A DNA stretch of 64,000 nt from Corynebacterium cystitidis (lineage in GTDB: Bacteria; Actinomycetota; Actinomycetes; Mycobacteriales; Mycobacteriaceae). The stretch's first letter is position 1. Each line of letters starts with the position of its first letter. Made by a program: the position numbers and the translations under genes. The notes beneath the pieces are model-generated. The model saw nothing but the letters and a program-made list of their open reading frames with translations, was not told where the DNA came from and did not search any database. This document shows, in pieces, positions 36,415 through 45,621 of the stretch. The DNA is taken from NCBI RefSeq assembly GCF_900187295.1, contig NZ_LT906473.1, positions 930,001 to 994,000 of the forward strand, given 5' to 3'.

Positions 36415-36935
36415 CGGATCGATCGAACCCGCACAACCCTTTCGATGGAGAGTACTCAGCCGACAGCGACCGTGTTGGTAGCGACCAGGATGCGTACCCT
36501 TCTTTTGGGCAGACCTCAGATGCGACCGGTGATTACCCCGGCGGAGCATACCCCGGTGAATACGAAGAAAATAACAACCTGGCTTTGTGGGCGATGATCC
36601 TGGGCATCATCGATTTCGTACTAACACTGACGATAATCGGCGCGGTGTTCGGTATCGGCTTGATCCTCGGCATCATCGCTGTGGTGCTCGGTATCCTCGG
36701 CCTTCGTCGTGCAGGGAAAATGGTGGGCCCGAATCGGCGCAAGGGCATGGCGATCACGGGCATCGTGCTGGGAGTCCTATCTATTCTGGCCACATTCGCC
36801 ATTTTCGCGATGAGCTTCTTCGGGCTGAAGTGGTTTGCTGACAGGGGAGTGTTCGAAGCCTGCCAGCCATATATCCACGACGATGTGGCATATCAGCAGT
36901 GCATCGAAGAAGAAACTGCCAACCTCCTTCGTTAA
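36411..36935 (+). CDS. DUF4190 membrane protein
   Basis: A 174-residue protein with a polar, disordered N-terminal 55 residues, and two transmembrane segments (about 60-95 and 115-140) linked by GLRRAGKMVGPNRRKGMAITGIVLG, the loop typical of DUF4190. A short C-terminal domain with two cysteines (ACQPYIHDDVAYQQC) may lie outside the cell. It starts with GTG; AGGAAGGA stands 11 bases upstream. Function unknown. Confidence 0.75.
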   Translation: MTDRSNPHNPFDGEYSADSDRVGSDQDAYPSFGQTSDATGDYPGGAYPGEYEENNNLALWAMILGIIDFVLTLTIIGAVFGIGLILGIIAVVLGILGLRRAGKMVGPNRRKGMAITGIVLGVLSILATFAIFAMSFFGLKWFADRGVFEACQPYIHDDVAYQQCIEEETANLLR

Positions 36936-36937
36936 CG

Positions 36938-38296
36938 ATGGTTGAAAAGAAACTGCAACGCAGCGGGACACAATCTGCAAGACTTCTTTCTCCAGATGTA
37001 GCCCGTGGTTTAGCTTTGCTGGGCATCGCAATGGCGAACATCCCTACCGCATGGGTGAGCTTCGAACTTATCGACGATGGCACTAAGCTGGGTGGCGTCC
37101 AACCTGAGGCCGAGGGAATACAGCTCGCACTCGACAAAATGACGATGGTATTTGGGGCGATGTTCGTTCACGTGCGCGGTCTCCCCATGTTCTCAACACT
37201 CTTGGGCTTTGGAATAGGACTCATCTCCATGAGCTTGGCTCGCCGAGGTTTCCCACGAAGCGAAGCTTGGAAGGTTCTCATTCGGCGGTATGGTTTCCTT
37301 GCCCTGTTCGGAGTGGTCCATGCTGTCTTTCTCTTCTACGGCGACATCATGATGATGTACGGGCTGATGGGCATCGTGCTTACCTTAATGATTGGTTTTT
37401 CCAACAAAGGGCTCGCATGGGTCGCCGGCATCCTCTATTGGTTGGGCACTCTCGGTATGGCATCAACGTTCATCGGCACGTTCTTCGTAGAAGACCTAGA
37501 TACAAAGTTCACAACGGTAGAGCCCAATCCTGACACGTACCTGGGTTGGCTCGGTCTTGGTGTGATATCAGCAGCCATGCATATCCCGCTGACGATTGGC
37601 GCGGGTTTCAGTCTGTTCCCAGTGATCATCATTGGATTTATCTTCGCGCGATCGGGAGTGCTTCACGAGCCAGACAAGCACCAGAAAACCTTGTGGGCTT
37701 GGACTATCACGGCAGGTGTGATCATCCTTTTCATCGGGTTACCATGGGGCTTGGCGGAAATCGGTGTTCTCAACCCCCAGTGGGCCGGGAGATTGAGCCT
37801 TCTGAATCAGACCTTCGGTTATCTCACCGGACCCGGCATTGTGTCTTTCACAGCCCTGGTCTTAAGGGGTGCGCAACGACGATACGAGCAGACCGGAACT
37901 GTCCCCGCACTCCTGCGAGCACCAGTGGCCCTTGGTAAACGATCAATGAGTGGTTACCTCGTGCAATCAATCATCCTGTTCATTCTTATGCCACAGTTCA
38001 CCTTGGGCCTCTTCGTCGATGCAGGCGCGTTCTGGCTGGCAATTGTAGGTCTAGGAACGTGGGTGATCACTCTAGTGCTGGCATCGGTATTGGAGGCTGC
38101 TGGTTTGCCAGGTCCATTCGAGTGGTTGCACCGCCGCTTGTCCTACGGCAGAGATGGTCTTCACCAACGGTGGATTCCACCACAACAGATGCAAGTACTG
38201 CCACTTGGGCACACCCACTCAAGTGCGTGGCCGACCCATCCTGTCCGCCACCCCTACAACCCCCAACACCCGCAGAGTCCCCAGGAGAAGAGCTAA
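36938..38296 (+). CDS. DUF418 family membrane protein
   Basis: A 452-residue, multi-spanning protein. The N-terminal DVARGLALLGIAMANIP segment marks the DUF418/heparan-acetyltransferase-like (YeiB) group, and the C-terminal half is the DUF418 domain (SMSGYLVQSIILF region). The C-terminal 50 residues are rich in His, Pro and Gln and likely disordered. It begins two bases after the preceding stop with no ribosome site of its own, so it depends on coupling. Function unknown; it could transfer acyl groups across the membrane. Confidence 0.78.
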   Translation: MVEKKLQRSGTQSARLLSPDVARGLALLGIAMANIPTAWVSFELIDDGTKLGGVQPEAEGIQLALDKMTMVFGAMFVHVRGLPMFSTLLGFGIGLISMSLARRGFPRSEAWKVLIRRYGFLALFGVVHAVFLFYGDIMMMYGLMGIVLTLMIGFSNKGLAWVAGILYWLGTLGMASTFIGTFFVEDLDTKFTTVEPNPDTYLGWLGLGVISAAMHIPLTIGAGFSLFPVIIIGFIFARSGVLHEPDKHQKTLWAWTITAGVIILFIGLPWGLAEIGVLNPQWAGRLSLLNQTFGYLTGPGIVSFTALVLRGAQRRYEQTGTVPALLRAPVALGKRSMSGYLVQSIILFILMPQFTLGLFVDAGAFWLAIVGLGTWVITLVLASVLEAAGLPGPFEWLHRRLSYGRDGLHQRWIPPQQMQVLPLGHTHSSAWPTHPVRHPYNPQHPQSPQEKS

Positions 38297-38361
38297 CCGC
38301 CAACCCTTCTTCAATTCATTGTCGTGGCGAGGCCTGCGACACTTTGCGTCAGGGATTAAAG

Positions 38362-38410
38362 AAACCCGCCGTACCTCCTGATCAAGTAGTGGGGGCACGG
38401 CGGGTTTTTC
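38362..38410. terminator. Bidirectional terminator between DUF418 gene and sigA
   Basis: An 11-base perfect stem (38362-38372 against 38397-38407) ends in TTTTT on the plus strand and begins with AAA, giving a U-run in both directions. Confidence 0.9.
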
Positions 38411-38424
38411 GTCGTTAAGTGAAC

Positions 38425-39837
38425 CTAGTCCAAGTAGTCGCGCAAAACCTGCGAACGTGACGGGTGGCGCAGTTTCGACATCGTCTTCGACTCGATCTGG
38501 CGGATACGTTCACGAGTCACGCCGTACACCTGGCCGATCTCGTCGAGAGTGCGTGGCATGCCGTCAGTCAAGCCGAAACGTAGGCGGACAACTCCGGCTT
38601 CACGTTCGGACAGAGTGTGAAGCACATCCTGAAGCTGATCCTGCAGCAAAGTAAACGATACCGCGTCAACAGCAACGACAGCCTCGGAGTCTTCGATGAA
38701 GTCGCCCAGCTGGGAATCGCCCTCATCACCGATTGTCTGGTCTAGGGAAATCGGCTCACGCGCATACTGCTGGATCTCGAGGACCTTCTCCTCAGAGATG
38801 TCCATTTCCTTTGCTAGTTCCTGCGGGGTGGGCTCACGGCCCAGATCCTGCAGCAACTCGCGTTGGATACGGCCCAGCTTGTTGATGACCTCAACCATGT
38901 GCACTGGGATACGGATAGTGCGGGCCTGGTCAGCCATGGCACGGGTAATCGCCTGGCGGATCCACCACGTTGCATAGGTAGAGAACTTGTAGCCCTTGGA
39001 GTAGTCGAACTTCTCCACCGCGCGAATAAGACCCAAGTTGCCTTCTTGGATTAAATCCAAAAAGGCCATACCGCGACCTGTGTAACGCTTCGCCAGTGAT
39101 ACCACGAGGCGCAAGTTCGCTTCGAGCAAGTGATTCTTTGCCTTGCGACCATCTCGAGCCACTGCACGCAAGTCTCGCTTTACGGCAGGAGTCAGTTTGG
39201 CATCCTTATCACCTTCTTCGGCTGCGCGCGCCATCTCATCGAGGCGATGCTGGGCATACAGGCCGGCCTCAATGCGCTTCGCCAGCGACACCTCCTGCTC
39301 AGCATCGAGAAGCGCAACCTTACCGATCTGCTTGAGGTAGGCGCGGACAGAGTCAGCAGAGGCAGTTAACTGGGCGTCTTTACGCGCTTGGCGCAAAGCA
39401 GCAGATTCCTCGACGTCCCATACAGAGGAACTATCGACTTCCTCTTCTTCCTCGTCAGCGCCGTCTTCTGCGTACTCATCGTCATCGTCGGCTAGCACAG
39501 GATCGAAGTCCGCTTCATCCTCGTCTCCAGGAGCTGCGTCTTCAAGAATTTCGTTCTCATCCGCAGTGTTCTCAGCCGACTCATGCTTCGCGGTCGCTTT
39601 CTTAGCAGTCGTCTTTTTCGTGGTTTTCTTAGTCGACTTCTTCTTGGCTGCCTTCTTTGCGGTTTTTTTAGCCGACTTCTTCGCCGTTTTCTTCACGGTC
39701 TTTTTTGCCGTTTTCTTCACGGTCTCTTTCGCTGCGGTTGGCGCTGCCTGGGTTTGGGTACCGTCGCCAGAGACACCGCCGACGGTAGTATCTCCGTCCT
39801 GTGCGGTTGCCTTGGTGGAAGATTCGCTAGCTGCCAC
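38425..39837 (-). CDS. sigA: Primary RNA polymerase sigma factor SigA
   Basis: The essential housekeeping (sigma-70, group 1) factor. The 470-residue protein begins with a long tail: residues 30-95 repeat KKTAKK-type units like a histone H1 tail, then an acidic stretch (100-145). Region 1.2 to 4.2 follow, with [29 protein letters not shown], the [11 protein letters not shown] helix and the [20 protein letters not shown] helix-turn-helix. The GTG at 39837 is preceded by AAGG seven bases away; a longer frame from 39900 lacks a site. It is transcribed from its own 250-base upstream region, behind ppgK. Confidence 0.95.
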   Translation of the reverse strand: MAASESSTKATAQDGDTTVGGVSGDGTQTQAAPTAAKETVKKTAKKTVKKTAKKSAKKTAKKAAKKKSTKKTTKKTTAKKATAKHESAENTADENEILEDAAPGDEDEADFDPVLADDDDEYAEDGADEEEEEVDSSSVWDVEESAALRQARKDAQLTASADSVRAYLKQIGKVALLDAEQEVSLAKRIEAGLYAQHRLDEMARAAEEGDKDAKLTPAVKRDLRAVARDGRKAKNHLLEANLRLVVSLAKRYTGRGMAFLDLIQEGNLGLIRAVEKFDYSKGYKFSTYATWWIRQAITRAMADQARTIRIPVHMVEVINKLGRIQRELLQDLGREPTPQELAKEMDISEEKVLEIQQYAREPISLDQTIGDEGDSQLGDFIEDSEAVVAVDAVSFTLLQDQLQDVLHTLSEREAGVVRLRFGLTDGMPRTLDEIGQVYGVTRERIRQIESKTMSKLRHPSRSQVLRDYLD

Positions 39838-40085
39838 GTACACCCTTTCGCCTTGTGATCGTGCCGTCTTTCGCGCTAGGGCGACGCAATTGCATCTCAC
39901 CCCCGCGAGGGAAACTCAAAGTGGATTCCCATCCTAATTAGTGGAACACCCAAATGTTGAGAAGTGTACCAACTCTTGCGGATTGTACTTGTTTAACTGT
40001 ACAGTATATGGATTATTTTCGAGGTATCGCACCAAGCAACCCCAAAAGGAGATCTTGTGCCGGTGCGCAGTAGTACCTGGCCAGT

Positions 40086-40844
40086 CTACGGACAGATGTT
40101 ACCGTCCATTGCCATAGCCGCGCCCACAATACCAGCAGTGTTGAGCAGTTGCGCGGGCTTGACCGGCGTTTCTACAGTCAATCGCGGAATCCACTTGGCA
40201 TGATCACGCGAGATACCGCCGCCGACAACAAATAGTGATGGGTTGAATAACTTCTCGTATTCGTGAAGCACGGTGTCGATTCGCTGAGACCACTTCTTAA
40301 AGCTCAGCCCTTCATCATCTTTCACCGCGGAAGATGCTTGATGTTCTGCCTCTTTCTTGCCTACCTGCATGTGCCCAATTTCCGTGTTAGGAAAAAGTTG
40401 ACCATCAATAAAGAATGCGGAACCGATTCCGGTGCCAATGGTGAGGAAAATAACAGCCCCGTCGCGGGCTTCGGGTAGACCGTGCTGGATTTCCGCAAGG
40501 CCCGCCGCGTCAGCGTCGTTAAGGACTGTCACTTCGCGGCCGTCAAGGCGGCCGGAAAATAGCTCACGTGCATTAGTGCCGATCCATGACTTATCAATGT
40601 TAGCTGCTGAGAGTGCCGTTTGTTGACGAATAACCGACGGCATACAGATTCCAACGGGACCGTCCCAGTCTTTTTGCTTAACAATCTCCGCGACGCAATT
40701 AGCAATCGCCTCCGGTGTCGCGGGTTTTGGCGTTTTAATCTTCAGGCGGTCACCGACAAATTCACCTGCGTACAAATCGACGACAGCTCCCTTGATGCCC
40801 GAACCACCAATATCAACGCCAAAGCCATGCTTGTTTTTGCTCAT
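40086..40844 (-). CDS. ppgK: Polyphosphate glucokinase
   Basis: PpgK phosphorylates glucose using polyphosphate or ATP, feeding sugar that enters outside the PTS. The 252-residue ROK-family protein has the phosphate loop [10 protein letters not shown] at 10-19 and the GTGIGSAFF segment, with catalytic Asp in [11 protein letters not shown]. The ATG at 40844 stands six bases after TACTAT and has no ribosome site, so a leaderless transcript is likely. It is divergent from suhB. Confidence 0.94.
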   Translation of the reverse strand: MSKNKHGFGVDIGGSGIKGAVVDLYAGEFVGDRLKIKTPKPATPEAIANCVAEIVKQKDWDGPVGICMPSVIRQQTALSAANIDKSWIGTNARELFSGRLDGREVTVLNDADAAGLAEIQHGLPEARDGAVIFLTIGTGIGSAFFIDGQLFPNTEIGHMQVGKKEAEHQASSAVKDDEGLSFKKWSQRIDTVLHEYEKLFNPSLFVVGGGISRDHAKWIPRLTVETPVKPAQLLNTAGIVGAAMAMDGNICP

Positions 40845-40885
40845 GGGGCCATAGTACAAAACGAAGCACTAAAAGGTCAGGCACA

Positions 40886-41764
40886 ATGGAACCTATGTCC
40901 AACACCTCTGTTCCTACACCTGCCCCGTCCGAACTCCGCGACCTTGCCATCTCTATCGCCCGCGAAGCAGGAGACCTAGTCCGATCACGCAGAGCTGAGC
41001 TTGCTGGCGATCGCTCCGCCGCGGGTTTGCGCGCAGCAACGACGTTGAAGTCTTCAGCGGTGGATCCCGTCACCATTGTTGACCAGGCTAGCGAAACGTA
41101 TATCGTCGACCGGATTTCACGCGCCCGTCCAGACGACGGATTCATCGGTGAAGAGGGTTCCAGCAAAGAATCTGCGACTGGTGTGGAATGGATTGTTGAC
41201 CCGATCGATGGGACAGTGAATTTTCTTTATGACATTCCAGTGTATGCAGTGTCCATCGGCGTTGCTCTGCAAGGCGAGCTAATAGCCGGCGCAGTCTTGA
41301 ATGTGGCAACTCAGGAGTTGTACTACGCAGCTAGCGGCGAGGGTGCTTTTCGGACTAGCGAGGGCACCACCGCGGAGCTGCGTGTCAACGATGTCGTCGA
41401 TACGCGTCAAGCCATGGTCGCTACAGGATTCGGGTATACGTCTGGCCGGCGAGCTGCGCAGGCTGAAGTTTTAACTAAGGTATTGCCTCACGTGCGCGAC
41501 ATTCGGAGGATGGGTGCCGCAGCGCTTGATTTTTGCCATCTTGCTAGCGGTCGCATCGATGCGTACTACGAACACGGCCTCCATCCGTGGGATTTTGCCG
41601 CCGGGGCTGTCATCGCGCGAGAGGCGGGGGCGCACGTTGAAGTACCTGCGCTGCGCAGTTCTGGCGACGATGGAGAGGTGGTAATTGCCACTGCACCTGG
41701 GATAACAGATTCGTTCTACCAGCTGCTTGAATCAGGTGGGGGCAGAAAGAATCTACCCAAGTGA
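40886..41764 (+). CDS. suhB: Inositol-1-monophosphatase family protein
   Basis: A 292-residue member of the IMPase family, which makes myo-inositol for phosphatidylinositol and mycothiol. The metal-binding motifs are complete: IGEEG, WIVDPIDGTVNF, and HPWDFAAGAVIAREAGA. The ATG at 40886 has AAAGG nine bases upstream; another ATG is three codons on. M. tuberculosis suhB lies in the same place beside ppgK and sigA. Confidence 0.92.
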   Translation: MEPMSNTSVPTPAPSELRDLAISIAREAGDLVRSRRAELAGDRSAAGLRAATTLKSSAVDPVTIVDQASETYIVDRISRARPDDGFIGEEGSSKESATGVEWIVDPIDGTVNFLYDIPVYAVSIGVALQGELIAGAVLNVATQELYYAASGEGAFRTSEGTTAELRVNDVVDTRQAMVATGFGYTSGRRAAQAEVLTKVLPHVRDIRRMGAAALDFCHLASGRIDAYYEHGLHPWDFAAGAVIAREAGAHVEVPALRSSGDDGEVVIATAPGITDSFYQLLESGGGRKNLPK

Positions 41765-41880
41765 GTGGCGGAGGTGACAGATCGCTCACCATGATCTAGT
41801 ATCCGTTCGAAAGTTACATACATAGATTGCCATTGCTTCAATGCAATCTAACGAACTGAAGATCATGAAAGGCGCAAAAC

Positions 41881-42174
41881 ATGGCGACTGATTATGACGC
41901 ACCGCGTCGCCGTCTCGATGATGAGCTGGAGACCGATTCTCTTGAAGGGCTCAAAGCTGCGGAGGTGGCTGGCAGCAGCATGGATGATGAGGGCGAAATC
42001 GTCGATTCCTTCGAAATACCTCAGGCGGACCTCTCCGGAGAGGAACTGAACGTAACTGTTGTGCCACGCAAGGACGACGAGTTCACCTGCTCGTCGTGCT
42101 TCTTGGTGCAGAAGAATAATCGCCTCGCTTACGAAGAAGCTGACGGCTCTAAGATCTGCCTCGACTGCGAGTAG
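41881..42174 (+). CDS. DUF4193 zinc-ribbon protein
   Basis: A 97-residue, very acidic protein of the actinobacterial DUF4193 family (Rv2699c type). Two cysteine pairs (CSSC and CLDC, about 23 residues apart) form a zinc ribbon at the C-terminus. GAAAGG precedes the ATG. Function unknown; conservation beside suhB and dut suggests a core role. Confidence 0.85.
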   Translation: MATDYDAPRRRLDDELETDSLEGLKAAEVAGSSMDDEGEIVDSFEIPQADLSGEELNVTVVPRKDDEFTCSSCFLVQKNNRLAYEEADGSKICLDCE

Positions 42175-42220
42175 AACTGCCAGTAGCACCACTGCGAGTA
42201 GGCCGCAGCGGCGCGCAACA

Positions 42221-42254
42221 AAAAGCCACCCGGGAAGAAACTCTGGGTGGTTTA
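42221..42254. terminator. Bidirectional terminator after DUF4193 gene
   Basis: A CCACCC / GGGTGG stem with A-run on the left and TTT on the right lies between two convergent genes. Confidence 0.8.
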
Positions 42255-42782
42255 TGCTTTTGCCACACCACCACGGGACTGTTGCTGAGCAACCGTCTGC
42301 GGCGCGAAGGCTTCAAGCAGCGCCTGTGGATTTTTACTGGAGATCAGCCAGTAGGGGGTGGGGTCTTCAGGGTCGTCCAACACAATGAGTGTGAGACCTT
42401 TGACCCAGCCGTGCGACACAACAAATGCCGCCGGGTCGAGCTGGCGGCCCAGCGCGTTCCGCTTCGCGGACTCTGGGACGACCATCGAGCGATCCACAAC
42501 GGTAGAGGGCAAGTTAGCTTGGTTCACCAGAAGCCACCTGGTTCCATCTGGGTCCGCTTCCACCGTGATAGTGGTACGTGACATCCACACCAGCACCCAT
42601 GCGCCAACAATGAAGGTGCCAAAAAGCCACACCCAGGTCCACATTGGTGCGCGGTTTAAGCCAAATTGAAAACCAACCAGGGCGGAAAACGCTGCGAGCA
42701 GGATCCACCAATACCAGGGGACCCACTGTCGCTCCCTGTAGAGAGTGCGTGGTGAGCCTTGAGAACTTGTTGATTCAGTCAC
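42252..42782 (-). CDS. DUF3093 family membrane protein
   Basis: A 176-residue protein with two transmembrane helices at about 23-43 and 48-68, rich in tryptophan, then a C-terminal soluble domain. Its place opposite dut matches Rv2698 and the DUF3093 family. The GTG at 42782 is seven bases after a minus-strand TAGAGT (42790-42795), so the transcript is probably leaderless. Function unknown. Confidence 0.78.
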   Translation of the reverse strand: MTESTSSQGSPRTLYRERQWVPWYWWILLAAFSALVGFQFGLNRAPMWTWVWLFGTFIVGAWVLVWMSRTTITVEADPDGTRWLLVNQANLPSTVVDRSMVVPESAKRNALGRQLDPAAFVVSHGWVKGLTLIVLDDPEDPTPYWLISSKNPQALLEAFAPQTVAQQQSRGGVAKA

Positions 42783-42844
42783 GCCTTATACTCTAATGAG
42801 CCTTGGACTAAAGTCCCATTCCCGCACTCGCTTGCCGCCTCCCG

Positions 42845-42850
42845 TAGGGT
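42845..42850 (+). promoter_or_regulatory. -10 element for leaderless dut transcript
   Basis: TAGGGT ends seven bases before the GTG at 42858. This decides between two in-frame GTG codons (42852 and 42858) in favour of the second. Confidence 0.5.
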
Positions 42851-42857
42851 AGTGAAC

Positions 42858-43316
42858 GTGAGTATCAATGATTCAGGTGTCGGACCGATTCCGCTGAAAC
42901 GACTGGATAAAGATCTACCACTACCACGGCGCGCTCATCGTGGCGATGCCGGCGTCGATTTGTATGCGGCTGAAGACGTGACGCTGGCCCCGCTGCAGCG
43001 CAGCCTAGTGGGTACCGGTGTTGCGTTAGCGTTACCGCTCGGCACGGTGGGCTTGGTTCATCCACGTTCAGGCTTAGCTGCGAAGCAGGGGATGTCTATT
43101 GTGAACGCCCCTGGCACCATTGACGCTGATTACCGCGGAGAGATCAAGGTAAACCTGATTAACCTCGACCCAGAGGTGCCGATCGAAATTTCGCGCGGGA
43201 TGCGGATCGCCCAGCTCGTTATTCAAAAGGTTGAGCTGTGCGACTTCACAGAAGTCGAGGAGCTCGACTCAACAGATCGTGGCGAGGGCGGGCACGGCTC
43301 GACCGGGACGCGCTAG
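42858..43316 (+). CDS. dut: dUTP diphosphatase
   Basis: Dut hydrolyses dUTP to dUMP, keeping uracil out of DNA and feeding thymidylate synthesis. The 152-residue trimeric enzyme has its five motifs: [40 protein letters not shown], and the C-terminal [10 protein letters not shown] arm. The GTG at 42858 is chosen from its spacing to a TAGGGT box. Confidence 0.95.
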   Translation: MSINDSGVGPIPLKRLDKDLPLPRRAHRGDAGVDLYAAEDVTLAPLQRSLVGTGVALALPLGTVGLVHPRSGLAAKQGMSIVNAPGTIDADYRGEIKVNLINLDPEVPIEISRGMRIAQLVIQKVELCDFTEVEELDSTDRGEGGHGSTGTR

Positions 43317-43420
43317 CACGCTTATCGACGACACCCGCGAGCGATTGCAATACACTCGAGTCCAACACATCGAGTTAGCTCACTCAAGACGACGTCTTTA
43401 CGGCAGGAAGGATTCCGATT

Positions 43421-44266
43421 ATGGCACTGTGGCCGTTTGGGAAGAACAGTAAACACCAGCAGGAACATGAGGAACAGCAGGGACAAGAGTGGCAATCGGG
43501 AGGGCCGGAGTCGGTTGAGCCTGCTGAATCTGTGCAAGCAGAGGTATCTGGGGAGTCAGCGGACACTGAATTGCCACTCGCGAGCGGTGCCACCGGAGTC
43601 GTGGAGCATGATCCTGTCAGCGGGGATGTGGGCCCCTTCGACGGGGATTCAGTGGAGATCAATGATTTTGACTTCTCCGACTTCGGCGTATCGATCTTGA
43701 ACCTGGGGTCCATGCGTATTCCTCTGCCACAGGAATCCCAGGTGCAAGTGGAGATGGGTGATCAATCGCCACGCATGCTGCACATTGTCACCCATCACGG
43801 CAGGATTACCCCGGTAGCATTTGCAGCGCCTAGTTCCGGTGGACAGTGGGACCAGTCGGTCGATGAAATCGCTGACGGCATGCGCGGGCAGGGGATGCCG
43901 GTGACATTGGAGATGGGGCCATGGGGCCGCGAAGTTGTGGGCACCGGAACCAATGGTGTAATCCGAATCTTCGGCGTAGACGGTCCGCGGTGGATGCTGC
44001 GCATGACGTGCGCCGCCCCGGCAGGAAAGGAAGAGCAACTTGCGTCTTTGGCGCGTGAGATGGCTGCCCGAACTTTTGTTTACCGTGGCAATGATCCGAT
44101 CCTGGCTGGTAACTCGTTGCCCGTCATTTTGCCGCAGCAGCTTGCGGAACAAGTTCAGCAGGCCGTTCAGCAGCGCGCACAGCAACAGATGGCGCAGCAA
44201 GGCCAGACGCACGAGGACATGCAGCGTTTGGCTAACAATCAACAGCAGAACGGAAACCAGCAGTAG
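43421..44266 (+). CDS. DUF3710 family protein
   Basis: A 281-residue protein of the DUF3710 family (Rv2696c type), which follows dut in mycolata. The first 80 residues are acidic and disordered, the central 170 form the conserved domain (LGSMRIPLP to ARTFVYRGNDP), and the last 50 are almost all Gln, Asn and Ala (QQAVQQRAQQQMAQQG). AGGAAGGA precedes the ATG. Function unknown. Confidence 0.82.
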   Translation: MALWPFGKNSKHQQEHEEQQGQEWQSGGPESVEPAESVQAEVSGESADTELPLASGATGVVEHDPVSGDVGPFDGDSVEINDFDFSDFGVSILNLGSMRIPLPQESQVQVEMGDQSPRMLHIVTHHGRITPVAFAAPSSGGQWDQSVDEIADGMRGQGMPVTLEMGPWGREVVGTGTNGVIRIFGVDGPRWMLRMTCAAPAGKEEQLASLAREMAARTFVYRGNDPILAGNSLPVILPQQLAEQVQQAVQQRAQQQMAQQGQTHEDMQRLANNQQQNGNQQ

Positions 44267-45528
44267 TGGAGCCGTTATCAGCCGGGGATACGCTCACGCT
44301 GCGCACTACGGGGATGGCACATGGGGGAGAGGCGATTGCGCGTGCCGACGACGGTCGCGTCATTTTCGTGGCAGGAGCACTTCCGGACGAAACTGTTATC
44401 GCCACGGTGACCAAGGCGAAAAAGCGGTGGGCACGAGCCACTCTGGACACTGTTATTGCTGCATCAGAGCACCGCGTGGAGCCGTATTGTGATGCATTTA
44501 GAGCGGGCGCGGGATGTTGCGATCTGTCTTATTTTTGGGTGCCTGAAGCGTGGATGGCCAAACACCAGATCCTGCAGGGTCAGATCGAGGCGCTAGCCGG
44601 CCGTTCTGGTGTGATGGATGAGTTTGAACAGGAACAGACCAACACGGCCGTATACCCCCTGGACGGCGACGTGGATGACGAACGTGGACAGCCTGAACCG
44701 TGGCGAACACGTGTCCGCTTCGGTGTGAATGCCCAGGGCCAGGCAGGTGTGCGTAAAGCTAAATCCAACGACATCGTCACGGTCCGGTGCGCGCAGGTGC
44801 TCCCCGAAATTTATGGCGAGCTGAGAAAGCACCGCTTTACCCCAGGAGCTGAGGTCGTTGCTGTCCGTGACGGACTCGGTGAGGTCCATGTGGTGGAAAC
44901 ACAACGGGTGCCCCGTGGTCGGCGAGTTGAGACAATCGAGAAAGTTGTTGCCGGTACTGGCACTGTCACTGAGATTATCGGCGATTACACGTTCACCTTT
45001 CCTGCCACCGCGTTCTGGCAGGCGCACAAGGATGCGCCTGCTTTGTACGACATGGTGATCCGCCAGTGGGCGGTAGGGGACTACACGCGAGCGGTGGGGT
45101 GGGACCTCTACGGTGGTGTTGGAGCTTTCGTGCCGTCTATTGCGGAGACACTTGGCCATGATGCGACCGTTTATTCCGTGGACTACTCACCTGCTGCCAA
45201 CGCCGCGAGCCAAGACGGATTATGGAATTTCGAAGTGAAATCCGTCAAGGGGAAGGTCGAGTCGGTCGTCGATAAGCTTCCTGATCCGGGCCTCGTCGTG
45301 CTTGACCCACCGCGAACAGGTGCGGGAGCCCACGTTGTCGCGGCGATCGCTGCGAAGCGGCCCGAACGTGTTATACACATAGGGTGCGATCCGGCGACAT
45401 TCGCGCGCGACTTGGCGGCGTGGGGCGAAAATCGCTACCGGGTGAAACGCTATGCATCGGCGGATGCTTTTCCGGGCACGCACCACTTTGAAGCGTTGGC
45501 ACTGTTGGAACCCGCCCACGGCACGTAG
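44266..45528 (+). CDS. TrmA/RlmD-type RNA (uracil-5-)-methyltransferase
   Basis: A 420-residue class I RNA methyltransferase. The N-terminal 60 residues form a TRAM domain, and the SAM site is DLYGGVGAF near 285. LDPPRTGAG and the nucleophilic cysteine in IGCDPATFARDL match the TrmA/RumA catalytic motifs, so it likely makes m5U in tRNA or rRNA. The iron-sulfur cysteines of RlmD are only partly present (CDAF, GAGCCDL). The GTG overlaps the last base of the previous stop (TAGTG). M. tuberculosis has Rv2689c here. Confidence 0.85.
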   Translation: MEPLSAGDTLTLRTTGMAHGGEAIARADDGRVIFVAGALPDETVIATVTKAKKRWARATLDTVIAASEHRVEPYCDAFRAGAGCCDLSYFWVPEAWMAKHQILQGQIEALAGRSGVMDEFEQEQTNTAVYPLDGDVDDERGQPEPWRTRVRFGVNAQGQAGVRKAKSNDIVTVRCAQVLPEIYGELRKHRFTPGAEVVAVRDGLGEVHVVETQRVPRGRRVETIEKVVAGTGTVTEIIGDYTFTFPATAFWQAHKDAPALYDMVIRQWAVGDYTRAVGWDLYGGVGAFVPSIAETLGHDATVYSVDYSPAANAASQDGLWNFEVKSVKGKVESVVDKLPDPGLVVLDPPRTGAGAHVVAAIAAKRPERVIHIGCDPATFARDLAAWGENRYRVKRYASADAFPGTHHFEALALLEPAHGT

Positions 45529-45621
45529 CGCCATTCGTTTCGGGGGTAATCCCACGTGTAAGATGACGCTCGAACGTATCAACGAAAGTGAACGGGTAAG
45601 CAAAGGAGAGTCGGAGCACAG

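Noticed and set aside
38841..39900. Plus-strand frames opposite sigA
   Set aside because: Shadows of the lysine-rich tail and conserved regions of SigA; their hydrophobic phenylalanine-rich translation is the expected complement of AAG codons.
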